Shown here: positions 10,119 to 19,083 of the stretch, piece after piece
Layout: the number at the start of each line of letters is the position of its first letter
How positions within the stretch are numbered: position 1 is the first letter of the stretch
Assembly: GCA_947472735.1 (NCBI GenBank)
Contig: CANJBY010000007.1
Location: forward strand, 1 to 64,000
DNA length: 64,000 bases
Direction of reading: 5' to 3'
Origin: Sphingomonadaceae bacterium
GTDB lineage: Bacteria > Pseudomonadota > Alphaproteobacteria > Sphingomonadales > Sphingomonadaceae
The notes under the pieces: generated by a model
What the model was told of the DNA's origin: nothing
Database searches by the model: none
What the model saw: only the letters and a program-made list of their open reading frames with translations
Position numbers and translations under genes: made by a program

Positions 10119-10245
10119 GGCAATCCGGCGCGGCCCGGAGCCCCCAGCGGCATTCCTTGCGCCGGCGCCGGGTGCGGGCTAGGTGACGCTGGGGCGTGCC
10201 CAGTGCCGTTCGGCAACGTCCCCCGAGTTTGGAGAGCCCTGCCCG

Positions 10246-10959
10246 ATGGCTGACGCCGCAACCGCCGCCTCCGCAGTCGCCCGCCCGGCGCGCAAGGGCA
10301 AGGCGCGCGCCATCGGCCGGCCGGCGGGCAAGCGGTCCATCGGCAAGGCGTTTCTGATCGAACGCACAATTGACGTGCTGCGCACCACACCGCCGGAAAA
10401 ACTCTCGCTGTCGATGGCGGCCCGCCATGCCGGCGTGCACCTCACCTTGTTCAAGTACTACTTCACCGACCGCACGCGTCTGCTGGTCGACGTTGCGCGT
10501 GAGCTGGCGATCATGTTGGGCGATACAGTCGCCGCGATCGACACCGGCAATCGCCCCGCGCCTGAACGGCTGCGCATCCGCATCGACACCATGGTCGATT
10601 TCTTCTTTGCCAATCCGCATTACCACCGGCTGATGGTGGAAATCATCGGCGACGATACCGATCCGCTGGCGCGCGAGCTGATCAGCCTGTGGATGGACAA
10701 GACGCTCGACATCTATCGTGACATTATCGAGGCTGGGGTTCGCGAAGGGACTTTGCGCCCGATCGACCCCTATTTCACCTTCGTTGCGATCATGGGCCTG
10801 TGCGAGCAGTTCCAGCACGCCACCCGCCTGCGCCACCGTGATGCGCCCAGCGAGCCGGCCGGAATCGATGCCGCCGCCCAACGCTACAAGGCCTACATCT
10901 ACGACCTGCTGCTGCACGGCTTTGCCGCTGGAGGCGAATTTATTTCTAACCCGCTATAA
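10246..10959 (+). CDS. TetR family transcriptional regulator
   Basis: The 237-residue one-component regulator begins with a basic Ala/Lys/Arg-rich tail of about 30 residues. A TetR helix-turn-helix follows (L-S-M-A-A-R-H-A-G-V-H, then K-Y-Y-F-T-D-R-T-R-L-L), and the all-helical ligand-binding domain fills the rest. The ATG at 10246 is supported by GGAGAG nine bases upstream. It lies between the divergent hydrolase gene and the co-directional Rieske oxygenase and SDR genes, so it probably represses the island until an aromatic or ester substrate appears. Confidence 0.88.
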   Translation: MADAATAASAVARPARKGKARAIGRPAGKRSIGKAFLIERTIDVLRTTPPEKLSLSMAARHAGVHLTLFKYYFTDRTRLLVDVARELAIMLGDTVAAIDTGNRPAPERLRIRIDTMVDFFFANPHYHRLMVEIIGDDTDPLARELISLWMDKTLDIYRDIIEAGVREGTLRPIDPYFTFVAIMGLCEQFQHATRLRHRDAPSEPAGIDAAAQRYKAYIYDLLLHGFAAGGEFISNPL

Positions 10960-11022
10960 AAAACTTTTCCCCGGCGCGCGGTGTGATATGATCGCCTCCG
11001 ACAAAATTGGGGAGAGACCGCC

Positions 11023-12024
11023 ATGGACGGCGCCGATACCAGCGAATTCACCATGCCCCCGCGCGCCTACGCCGGCGGCGAATACAAGCGCGATGACGAG
11101 GGTACGTTCCTCCAGTGCTGGAGCCCGATCATGCTCTCGGAAGAGCTGGTGGCGGGCAAGATCTATGGTCAGGACTACCTCGGCACCCGCGTGATCGTCT
11201 ATCGCGATCCGACCGGGCAGCCGGTTGTGCAGAGCGCCTACTGCCCACACATGGGGGCGGACCTGGGCTGCGGCGGCGAGCTTACCGACGGCGCAGTGCG
11301 CTGCCCCTATCACCACTGGAAATTCGCCGCCGACGGCAAGTGCGTGGAAATTCCGGAAGAGACCACTATCCCCGGCGCGGCCAAGCTCTACAACTATCCG
11401 GCGGCCGAGCGCTGGGGCTTCGTCTGGGTCTTCAACGGCGAGAAGCCGCTGTACGACCTGCCGGAAATGCCCAACATCGCCGAGGAAGACCTGATCTACC
11501 GCGCGGCGCGGCGCGGCAAGCGGCCGATCGAGGGCTGGATCGGCTCGTCCAACATCGTCGACTTCCTGCACCTCAAGACGGTCCACGGCGTTCCCGATCC
11601 TTTCCCCACCAAGGTCGAGTTCACAGACTATCTGCTGACCGTGCGGCAGGAATCCCCGAACCGGATCGCCGACACCCGGCTTCACGGCTGCACCTGGCTG
11701 ACCGCGCACATGCAATTTTCCGACGGCACGGAGCGGTTCTTCATGGCCGGCGGACTGCAGGTTGCGGCGGGCTGGTCGGACAGCTTCTTCCTCGTTGCGA
11801 TGCGCAAGTCGCAGGCCGAGGAACTGGGACCGGAAGGCACCGAAGAGGAGTTCAAAAAGCGGATCGCCTATATCCACAAGCTCTACAGCGAGGACGAACC
11901 GATCCTCTACTCCATGCGCTTCCGCGGCTATCGCAAGAGCGCGCTGATCCGGGCCGACCGCTACATGGGCGAGTTCCTGCGCTATCACGACTCCTATCCC
12001 CGCGCGAAACCGTTCGACGTCTGA
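11023..12024 (+). CDS. Rieske non-heme iron oxygenase, catalytic subunit
   Basis: This 333-residue protein is of the Rieske (2Fe-2S) oxygenase alpha-subunit type. Near residues 75-98 the ligands read C-P-H-M-G-A-D-L-G-C-G-G and C-P-Y-H-H-W-K-F. The mononuclear iron site follows near 178-190 (N-I-V-D-F-L-H-L-K-T-V-H). The short length and the D-F-L-H spacing resemble KshA-like and demethylase-like oxygenases rather than large dioxygenase subunits. No reductase or ferredoxin gene is adjacent, so electrons must come from elsewhere. GGGGAGAG precedes the ATG. The likely role is hydroxylation or O-demethylation; the substrate is unknown. Confidence 0.88.
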   Translation: MDGADTSEFTMPPRAYAGGEYKRDDEGTFLQCWSPIMLSEELVAGKIYGQDYLGTRVIVYRDPTGQPVVQSAYCPHMGADLGCGGELTDGAVRCPYHHWKFAADGKCVEIPEETTIPGAAKLYNYPAAERWGFVWVFNGEKPLYDLPEMPNIAEEDLIYRAARRGKRPIEGWIGSSNIVDFLHLKTVHGVPDPFPTKVEFTDYLLTVRQESPNRIADTRLHGCTWLTAHMQFSDGTERFFMAGGLQVAAGWSDSFFLVAMRKSQAEELGPEGTEEEFKKRIAYIHKLYSEDEPILYSMRFRGYRKSALIRADRYMGEFLRYHDSYPRAKPFDV

Positions 12025-12034
12025 GGTGGCTGCA

Positions 12035-12772
12035 ATGGACGAACTGGATGCGCGCGGGCGCATCGCCCTCGTAACCGGTGCCAACAAGGGCATCGGTTAC
12101 GAAACGGCAAAAGCGCTTGCGGCCAAGGGCGCGACCGTGCTGATCGGCGCACGCGATCTGGCGGCAGGTCTCAGAGCGGCCGATCAGATTTCGGCGGAAG
12201 GCGGGACCGCCGAAGCGGTGCAGATCGAGATTACCGATGCGGCTTCCGTGGCGGCCGCCGCCACGCGGATCGGCGAGAAGTTCGGCCGGCTCGACATCCT
12301 CGTCAACAACGCTGCCGTCTCGCTGGAAAAAGGCCGCGAGCCGAGTGAGGCGGACATCGGCCTGCTGCGCCAGATGTACGATACCAACGTGGTCGGCACG
12401 GTTATCGTCACCAACGCAATGCTGCCCTTGCTGCGCGAATCCGACGCCGGACGGATCGTCAACATGTCGACCGGCCTGGCCTCCTTGTCCCTCACTTCCG
12501 CTCCGAATTCGCCCTTCGCGAGCATCCGGCATCTTGGCTACATCTCATCCAAGGCCGCCGTGAACTCGGCGACGATCCTGTATGCCAACGAATTGCGGCC
12601 GACCGGAATCAAGGTCAACGCCGCCAACCCCGGCCTATGCGCAACCGACCTTTCTGCCAACAAAGGCCAACCCGCCAGCGACGGCGCCCGGGTGGTGGTC
12701 GAACTGGCACTGCTCGGGCCGGACGGACCGAGTGGGGGGTTCTTCGACAGCAAGGGCAAGGTGCCGTGGTGA
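12035..12772 (+). CDS. SDR family oxidoreductase (carbonyl-reductase-like)
   Basis: The 245-residue classical short-chain dehydrogenase has the cofactor motif T-G-A-N-K-G-I-G near the N-terminus, N-N-A-A-V, the catalytic Ser region N-M-S-T-G, and Y-I-S-S-K as the active-site Y-x-x-x-K. The sequence resembles NADPH carbonyl reductases. It follows the Rieske gene by ten bases with GAGG in between, so the two are probably cotranscribed. It may oxidise or reduce the product of that oxygenase. An in-frame GTG at 12026 is a weaker start. Confidence 0.85.
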   Translation: MDELDARGRIALVTGANKGIGYETAKALAAKGATVLIGARDLAAGLRAADQISAEGGTAEAVQIEITDAASVAAAATRIGEKFGRLDILVNNAAVSLEKGREPSEADIGLLRQMYDTNVVGTVIVTNAMLPLLRESDAGRIVNMSTGLASLSLTSAPNSPFASIRHLGYISSKAAVNSATILYANELRPTGIKVNAANPGLCATDLSANKGQPASDGARVVVELALLGPDGPSGGFFDSKGKVPW

Positions 12773-12819
12773 CCGCGTAAGTCACAACCACCTGTCCGTG
12801 CTGCGCATACTGCTATCTG

Positions 12820-13824
12820 CTAAACCGCTTCCAGTACCATCACCGAGCATCCGTCAGCCAGCAGCGTCACTTCACCCATACGGAAGTCCGCGGCGCTGGC
12901 CATGCCGGTAAACTCCGCCAGCGTGCGCTCGCGGCCGTTGATCGGCATCATCACCATGTCCGCCCGCACTACGTCCTCATGCGCCGGGGTAACCAGTTCG
13001 GGCATGATCCGTTCGATCAACAGCAACTTGTTGCCGGGCTGGAGCGCTGCGCGGCAATTGCCCATGATGGTCGTGCATTCCGGGTCCGACCAGTCATGCA
13101 GGATGAACTTGAGCAGGATGCAATCGGCGGCCGGCGACACGCTTTCGAAGAAGCTGCCGCCGATGTAGCGCACCCGGTCGGCCACGCCGGCGGCTGAAAG
13201 ATAGGTCGCCGCGCCCGCGTCGAGCGCCGGCAGGTCGTAGATCGCGCCCGCAAGGCCCGGATTGGCGAGCAGCACCTCGGTGATCGAACCGCCATAACCG
13301 CCACCGACGTCCATCACGCAGGCGTAGTTGCTGAAGTCATGCGCCTTGGCCAGCGCGCGCGCGACCGGGCGCGACTGATCGGCCATCGCACGGTTGAAGG
13401 CTTGCCCATTGACGCTGTCGGCATTGAGTTCTGCGAAGTTACCGTTGCCGCGGCCAGGCTCGCCAGTGCGCAGCGTGTGGTCGATTGTGCGGATCGAATC
13501 GAGCGTTCGGCCGCCCCAATGCACCGCATGGCCGCGCTGGTTGGCCGGATTGGCCGTTTGCAGAAGCGCGCCCATCGGGGCGATCGCGAAGCTTGTCAAA
13601 GCCGTCTGGCGGACCAGTTCAATGCTCGCCAAAGCGCGCAACACGCGGAGTACCGTGTCGGCATCGAGCTCCAGCTTGGCAGCGACCGCCGACGCTTCCT
13701 GCGGTTCGTTCGAAAGAGCATCGAACAGGCCGTTCATCACTCCGTGGTGGATCAATACCGTGCGCCACCCGGCGCTGATCATGTCCCTCAGGCGCTCCAC
13801 GTCGCCGCCGCCATTCACCGTCAT
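12820..13824 (-). CDS. SAM-dependent methyltransferase, family 2 (O-methyltransferase type)
   Basis: The 334-residue protein has a winged-helix dimerisation domain followed by a class I SAM-binding fold: V-M-D-V-G-G-G-Y-G-G, Y-D-L-P-A-L-D, and F-I-L-H-D-W-S-D-P-E-C. This is the plant-caffeate/acetylserotonin-like methyltransferase family, which in bacteria methylates phenolic hydroxyls. The catalytic His is the one in H-D-W-S-D. GGGGAG lies five bases before the ATG. It is divergent from the AAHS transporter gene. A methyltransferase in a catabolic island is unusual. It may detoxify a phenol or belong to a biosynthetic step. Confidence 0.82.
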   Translation of the reverse strand: MTVNGGGDVERLRDMISAGWRTVLIHHGVMNGLFDALSNEPQEASAVAAKLELDADTVLRVLRALASIELVRQTALTSFAIAPMGALLQTANPANQRGHAVHWGGRTLDSIRTIDHTLRTGEPGRGNGNFAELNADSVNGQAFNRAMADQSRPVARALAKAHDFSNYACVMDVGGGYGGSITEVLLANPGLAGAIYDLPALDAGAATYLSAAGVADRVRYIGGSFFESVSPAADCILLKFILHDWSDPECTTIMGNCRAALQPGNKLLLIERIMPELVTPAHEDVVRADMVMMPINGRERTLAEFTGMASAADFRMGEVTLLADGCSVMVLEAV

Positions 13825-13954
13825 AGCCACTCCCCGAATCCTGCTCCGGCATTACCACTTGACGGTTGCCGCGCTCTTGATCATGCCTGCGTCAATTCAA
13901 GATGCATATAATTATTTTGCCGGCGCGAAGACGCCGCAATTGGGAGAATGCCGC

Positions 13955-15286
13955 ATGGACCGACCCGTCCAGTCAATCGACGCCGTGCTGGACCGCCCGG
14001 ATATGGGCTCGTTCCGCTGGCAGCTCTACCTGGCCTGCGGCTTGCTGATGTTTCTCGAAGGCTATGATGCCTACATTGTCTCCAACCTCGCCCCGGTCAT
14101 CGCGCGCGGACTGGACATTCCGATCCCCAAGATGGGCTTCATCTTCACTGCGCAATCGGCGGGGATGGCGCTGGGGTTCTACACCTTCTCGGTGCTGGCC
14201 GACCGGATTGGCCGGCGCCGCATCATTCTCGCCGGCGCGACCATCTTCGGCCTGCTGACGCTCGCCTCGACCTGGCCGACCACGCTGGAAGGCTTCACCG
14301 CAGTCCGGTTCTTTGTGTTCCTGGCCATGGGCGCAACCTGGCCGAACATCGTCGCCCTGACTTCAGAGTTTCTGCCGGGGGTGAAACGCGGCCGATTGAT
14401 GACCTGGATCTTCATCGCCCACGGACTCGGCGCCTCCGCAGCGGGCCTGCTCGGCCCGACCTTCGTGGCGTGGAAGGGCTGGGAATCCGCTTTCTGGGCG
14501 GGCGGTCTGGTCCTGCTCGCCTTCATTCCGCTGTTGATGCGGACGTTGCCCGAATCCTGCCGCTTTCTTGTTGGCCGCGACGACGGTGACGCTCAGATCG
14601 GCCGCACGCTACGCCGCGTCGACCCGCTGCTGACGGTGCCTGCCGATGCCCAATTCATAACAACGGAGCCAAAGATAGCCGGCTCGACCGTGGCGGGCCT
14701 GTTTCGGCAGGGCCGCGCGGGGATGAGCCTGCTGCTTTGGCTCGCAATGGGTTCCGCACTTTACGTCACGGCCACGCTTACCGCCTGGCTGCCGACCTAC
14801 CTGCATCTGCTGGGCAACCTGCCGAGCAGCACCGGGTCGCGCATGTCGGCAGTGTCGGCCTTCGGGGCTATAGCGGGTCCGGTTTTGCTCACCTTGCTGA
14901 TGAAGCGGGTCGGCATGCCCTTCGCGCTGTTCCTCACCTGCTTGATCGGCTTCGCCTGCATGATGAGTCTTTCACAGATCCCGGCGATGCCGCAGCTCGG
15001 CTGGTTCCTGGGGCTCACATTCGGCCTGCTGGTGATCGGCTCGCAAGCAGGTCTCAACGCGCTTGTGGCGTCAAGCTATCCCACCGCAATCCGCTCGACG
15101 GGCATCGGCTGGGCGGGCGGCATCGGACGCATTACCTCGATGGTCGGACCGGGCGTTGGCGGCGCCATTCTTGCGGCAAAATGGAGCCCATCGCTGATCG
15201 CGATCACATGCACTGGACCGTTGCTGATCGCCGCGCTGGCAATGATCGCCTTCCATGCCCGCGGGTACGCCAAAGACGGCGGCTAA
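13955..15286 (+). CDS. MFS transporter, aromatic acid:H+ symporter (AAHS) family
   Basis: The 443-residue twelve-helix permease carries the AAHS signatures F-L-E-G-Y-D-A-Y in helix 1 and V-L-A-D-R-I-G-R-R-R in the 2-3 loop. The later helices include Y-P-T-A-I-R-S-T-G-I-G-W, matching the PcaK/VanK/BenK group that imports protocatechuate, vanillate or benzoate. GGGAGA precedes the ATG. A longer open frame upstream is the antisense of the methyltransferase and was dropped. TATAAT at 13907-13912 could be the -10 element. It supports the idea that the island takes up and degrades an aromatic acid. Confidence 0.88.
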   Translation: MDRPVQSIDAVLDRPDMGSFRWQLYLACGLLMFLEGYDAYIVSNLAPVIARGLDIPIPKMGFIFTAQSAGMALGFYTFSVLADRIGRRRIILAGATIFGLLTLASTWPTTLEGFTAVRFFVFLAMGATWPNIVALTSEFLPGVKRGRLMTWIFIAHGLGASAAGLLGPTFVAWKGWESAFWAGGLVLLAFIPLLMRTLPESCRFLVGRDDGDAQIGRTLRRVDPLLTVPADAQFITTEPKIAGSTVAGLFRQGRAGMSLLLWLAMGSALYVTATLTAWLPTYLHLLGNLPSSTGSRMSAVSAFGAIAGPVLLTLLMKRVGMPFALFLTCLIGFACMMSLSQIPAMPQLGWFLGLTFGLLVIGSQAGLNALVASSYPTAIRSTGIGWAGGIGRITSMVGPGVGGAILAAKWSPSLIAITCTGPLLIAALAMIAFHARGYAKDGG

Positions 15287-15362
15287 TACGGACCAAGGCG
15301 AAGTTAACGCAAACTTCACCGCCTTCGTGGATAAATGTAACCCTTGGGAAAACCATGGGGGC

Positions 15363-17057
15363 ATGCACAAAACGATGGAAGGCCTACGTGAATTCGAACA
15401 GCGCATGTCACGCGACGATGTGGTCCAACGCGACCTCATAACGCTTGGCGTTGCCATCGCGGCGATCGTCCTGTTCGTGGGAACTGGCAGTTCCGTGGTC
15501 AGCCGGACGATTACCTTCTGGATCGGTGCCGGTCCGCGCCCTGACGTGCTGCTGACCAACGCCCTGCTGCTCAACGTTGCACTGATCATCTTCGGCTGGC
15601 GGCGGCACAAGGCGCTGACCGAGGAAGTGGTCGAACGCCGAAAGGCCGAAGCCCAGGCCCGCTATCTTGCGGAGATCGATCCGCTTACCGGCTGCCTCAA
15701 CCGCCGCAGCATCGGCACTGCAACCGACCGTCTGCTGGCGGAAGCCGCCGGCCGCGGTCAGTCGGTGGCGATGATGATGATCGACCTCGACAATTTCAAG
15801 CAGATCAACGATTTCAATGGCCACAACGCCGGGGACCTGATCCTGCAGGAATGCGCCCGGCGCATCCGCTCGGCCCTGCCCGATGGAGCCCTCGCGGCGC
15901 GGATCGGCGGCGACGAGTTCGGCTGTGCGATCTCCTTTGATCATCGTCAGATCGAACGGATTGATCAGATCGCGAACACGATGATCGCCACTGTTGCCGA
16001 ACCGATCGAGGTCAACGGCGTAAGCCTTACCGTCACCGTTTCGGTCGGTATCGCGCGCAGCGACTTGCGGGTCGTAGCTCAAGGCGACGAACTCGATGCG
16101 CAGACGCTGCAGCACATGGCAGACATCGCCATGTACCAGGCCAAGAAGGAAGGCCGGAACCGCTACTTCTGGTTCGAGAACTCGATGGAAGCTGAACTCA
16201 AGGTTCGCTCGGAACTGGTGGCGGGGATCCGTGCCGGTATCCCGAGTGGTGAGTTCGTGCCCTATTTCGAACAGCAGATCGACACAGCGACCGGGGATCT
16301 GGTCGGATTCGAGATGCTGGCGCGCTGGAATTCGCCCACGCTAGGCGTTGTCAGCCCGGAAGTGTTCATCCCGATCGCCGAGGATATCGGCGTGATCGGG
16401 GAGCTTTCGGAATGCTTGATCCGCCAGGCCCTCGTGGAAGCGCGCCAATGGGATCCAAAGCTGACTCTGTCGGTCAACATTTCGCCGATCCAGCTGCGCG
16501 ACCCGTGGTTTGCGCAAAAGCTGCTGAAGATCCTGGTCGAAGCCAATTTCCCGCCAAACCGGCTCGAGATCGAGATCACCGAGAGCTGCCTTCACGACAA
16601 CATCGGCGTTGTGCGGACACTTATCGTCAGCCTTAAGAACCAGGGCATCCAGGTCAGTCTCGACGATTTCGGCACCGGCTATTCCTCTTTGGCGCAACTG
16701 CGCACCTTGCCGTTCGACCGTATCAAGATCGATCGCTCGTTCGTCACCAGCCTGCCTGACAACAAGGAAAACGCCACAATCGTCCAGGCGATCACCTCGC
16801 TGGGCGAAGGGCTTGGCCTGCCGATCACCGCCGAGGGCATCGAGACACCCGAAGTGCTCGACGAGCTTCGCCGGTTCGGCTCGTTCAAGGGTCAGGGCTA
16901 TCTCTATGGCTATCCCGAAACTGCCGCGGATACCCATCGCAAGCTCGCCGACCTGGACTTGCTGCGCGAGCCTGAAGAGCCGCTGGCCAAGCCGGCGAAA
17001 AAGAAGGCCATGAAGAAGCCCGCGGCAGCCGGCGACAAACGCAAGCGCTCCGCCTGA
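15363..17057 (+). CDS. membrane GGDEF-EAL cyclic-di-GMP protein
   Basis: The 564-residue protein has two N-terminal membrane helices, a short linker, then GGDEF (A-R-I-G-G-D-E-F) and EAL domains. The EAL part keeps every key motif: F-E-M-L-A-R-W, N-I-S-P-I-Q-L, I-T-E-S, D-D-F-G-T-G-Y-S-S-L, I-K-I-D-R-S-F, A-E-G-I-E and G-Q-G-Y. Phosphodiesterase activity is therefore expected. The GGDEF motif is also intact, but no RxxD inhibitory site is seen at the usual spacing. The C-terminus is a Lys/Ala-rich tail. The start at 15363 was chosen because it lies just before the first amphipathic and membrane segment. Other in-frame starts are possible. Confidence 0.9.
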   Translation: MHKTMEGLREFEQRMSRDDVVQRDLITLGVAIAAIVLFVGTGSSVVSRTITFWIGAGPRPDVLLTNALLLNVALIIFGWRRHKALTEEVVERRKAEAQARYLAEIDPLTGCLNRRSIGTATDRLLAEAAGRGQSVAMMMIDLDNFKQINDFNGHNAGDLILQECARRIRSALPDGALAARIGGDEFGCAISFDHRQIERIDQIANTMIATVAEPIEVNGVSLTVTVSVGIARSDLRVVAQGDELDAQTLQHMADIAMYQAKKEGRNRYFWFENSMEAELKVRSELVAGIRAGIPSGEFVPYFEQQIDTATGDLVGFEMLARWNSPTLGVVSPEVFIPIAEDIGVIGELSECLIRQALVEARQWDPKLTLSVNISPIQLRDPWFAQKLLKILVEANFPPNRLEIEITESCLHDNIGVVRTLIVSLKNQGIQVSLDDFGTGYSSLAQLRTLPFDRIKIDRSFVTSLPDNKENATIVQAITSLGEGLGLPITAEGIETPEVLDELRRFGSFKGQGYLYGYPETAADTHRKLADLDLLREPEEPLAKPAKKKAMKKPAAAGDKRKRSA

Positions 17058-17095
17058 GACTGGACGAACCGCCCCGCCGCGCCTAGATCGCGGCC

Positions 17096-17914
17096 ATGCG
17101 CGTTCCCTTCATCAAGATGCATGGTCTTGGCAATGACTTCGTCGTGCTCGACGCCCGCGTCGATGCGGTGCCGCCGATGACCCCGGCCTTGGCGAGCGCG
17201 CTGGCCGACCGGCACACCGGAATTGGCTGCGATCAGCTGATCCTGCTGGAACCTGCCGACGCAGCCGACTTTCGCATGCGCATCTTCAACGCCGACGGCA
17301 GCGAGGTCGAGGCTTGCGGCAATGCTACCCGCGCGGTGGGGCTGCTGCATGGCCGCCCTGCACGGATCGAAACGCTGGGCGGGATCGTCAGCTCTACTCC
17401 GGCCGATGCCGGCATCTCGGTCGAGATGGGCAAGCCCCGGTTCGATTGGGACGAGATTCCCCTCGCCTATGCGCTGGATACGCACATGATGCCGGTCGCC
17501 TGGGAGGATCTGGCCGAACCGGTTGCAGTCAATGTCGGCAACCCGCACGTGATCTTTTTCGTGCCCGATTGCGATGCCGTGCCGCTTGATCGGCTTGGGC
17601 CCGAGATCGAGCACGACCCGCTGTTTCCGGAGCGGGTCAACGTCAACGTCGCCACCATCACCGCGCGCGATGCGATCCGCCTGCGCGTGTGGGAGCGCGG
17701 CGCCGGGCTGACGCTGGCTTGCGGCACCGGCGCCTGCGCCACCGCCGTGGGTGCGATGCGGCGCGGGCTGGTGGACCGCACGGTTACCGTCACCCTCCCC
17801 GGGGGTTCGCTGACCATCCAGTGGCGCGAGGACGGCGAGATCGCGATGACCGGTCCTGCCACCGAGAGTTTCCGCGGCAGCTTTGATCCGGCCGGCTACG
17901 GGGTATCGGCGTGA
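17096..17914 (+). CDS. dapF: diaminopimelate epimerase
   Basis: The 272-residue enzyme converts LL- to meso-diaminopimelate for peptidoglycan and lysine synthesis. The start F-I-K-M-H-G-L-G-N-D-F-V is diagnostic. The two catalytic cysteines sit in E-A-C-G-N-A-T-R and L-A-C-G-T-G-A-C-A. It is the first gene of a tight run and overlaps mtaB by four bases. Confidence 0.97.
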   Translation: MRVPFIKMHGLGNDFVVLDARVDAVPPMTPALASALADRHTGIGCDQLILLEPADAADFRMRIFNADGSEVEACGNATRAVGLLHGRPARIETLGGIVSSTPADAGISVEMGKPRFDWDEIPLAYALDTHMMPVAWEDLAEPVAVNVGNPHVIFFVPDCDAVPLDRLGPEIEHDPLFPERVNVNVATITARDAIRLRVWERGAGLTLACGTGACATAVGAMRRGLVDRTVTVTLPGGSLTIQWREDGEIAMTGPATESFRGSFDPAGYGVSA

Positions 17915-19083
17915 GCCTTGAAGTTGTTTCGCTGGGCTGCCGGTTGAACCTGTCCGAAAGCGAAAGCCTGCGGCGGCTCCTTGTGGGCGAGGACAACCTG
18001 ATCGTCATCAACAGCTGCGCGGTGACGGGGGAGGCAGTGCGCCAGACCCGGCAAGCCATCCGCCGCGCACGGCGCGCGCGGCCTGATGCGCGGCTGATGG
18101 TGACTGGCTGTGCCGCCGATGTGGAGCGCGCTGCGCTGGGGGCGATGGATGAGGTCGACGGGCTGATCGCCAATGCCGCCAAGCTTGATCCGCGCGCCTG
18201 GAATGTCGCACCTGCTGGCGAGGCAGTGCTCCCTCGCCACACGCGGGCTTTCATTGCCGTGCAGAACGGCTGCGATCACGCCTGTACCTTCTGTGTCATC
18301 CCGCAAGGGCGCGGTGCCAGCCGCTCGCATCCGGTCACAGAAGTGCTGCGCGAAATGGAGCGCCATCTTGACGCGGGAGCGCGCGAGGTGGTGCTGACCG
18401 GGGTCGACCTGACCAGCTGGGGCCACGATCTGCCCGGCGCGCCCGGCCTGGGGATTCTGGTCGCGGCGATCCTCTCGACCTTCCCCGCCCTTGAGCGCCT
18501 GCGCCTGTCTTCGCTTGACGGCGTGGAGATCGACCCGTTGCTGTTGGACCTCATCGCGAGTGAACAGCGGGTGATGCCGCACGTCCATCTTTCGCTGCAA
18601 GCTGGCGACGACCTGATCCTCAAGCGGATGAAGCGCCGCCACTCCCGCGCCGACGCCCTTACGTTGGTCTCCGGCTTGCGCGCGCGGCGTCCGGAACTGT
18701 CCGTCGGGGCAGATGTCATCGCCGGTTTCCCGACCGAGGACGAAGCGATGCACGCAAACTCGCTCGCCGCAATCCGGGAGCTTGGAGTGGTTCACGGTCA
18801 CATCTTCCCCTACTCCCCTCGCCCCGGCACCCCGGCAGCGCGGATGCCACAGGTTGCGGTGCCGGTGATCCGTGCGCGGGCCGCCGAATTGCGCAGCGCC
18901 GTGGCCGATGTCCGCGCCCGCTGGCTTGAATCGCTGCTGGGCCAGCCGCTTTCGGTGCTTGCCGAACGCGACGGAACCGGCCATGCGCCCAACTTCGCTC
19001 GGGTGCAGCTGCCGCCCGGAACCACTGCCGGAACGATCCTGACCGTGACTCCCACCCGCATCGTCGAAGGCCTGCTGGCATGA
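17911..19083 (+). CDS. mtaB: tRNA threonylcarbamoyladenosine methylthiotransferase
   Basis: The 390-residue radical-SAM enzyme of the MiaB family adds a methylthio group to t6A37 of tRNAs. It shows the UPF0004 domain (S-L-G-C-R-L-N-L-S-E-S, N-S-C-A-V-T, T-G-C-A) with its cluster cysteines, and then the radical SAM motif N-G-C-D-H-A-C-T-F-C. The S-L-G-C-R-x-N start and T-G-V-D-L-T-S-W-G are typical of MtaB rather than MiaB. Four-base overlaps with dapF and ftsY indicate translational coupling. Confidence 0.92.
   Translation: MSLEVVSLGCRLNLSESESLRRLLVGEDNLIVINSCAVTGEAVRQTRQAIRRARRARPDARLMVTGCAADVERAALGAMDEVDGLIANAAKLDPRAWNVAPAGEAVLPRHTRAFIAVQNGCDHACTFCVIPQGRGASRSHPVTEVLREMERHLDAGAREVVLTGVDLTSWGHDLPGAPGLGILVAAILSTFPALERLRLSSLDGVEIDPLLLDLIASEQRVMPHVHLSLQAGDDLILKRMKRRHSRADALTLVSGLRARRPELSVGADVIAGFPTEDEAMHANSLAAIRELGVVHGHIFPYSPRPGTPAARMPQVAVPVIRARAAELRSAVADVRARWLESLLGQPLSVLAERDGTGHAPNFARVQLPPGTTAGTILTVTPTRIVEGLLA

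Noticed and set aside
13394..13954. N-terminal extension of the AAHS transporter
   Set aside because: It is antisense of the methyltransferase. GGGAGA and the conserved N-terminus support the ATG at 13955.
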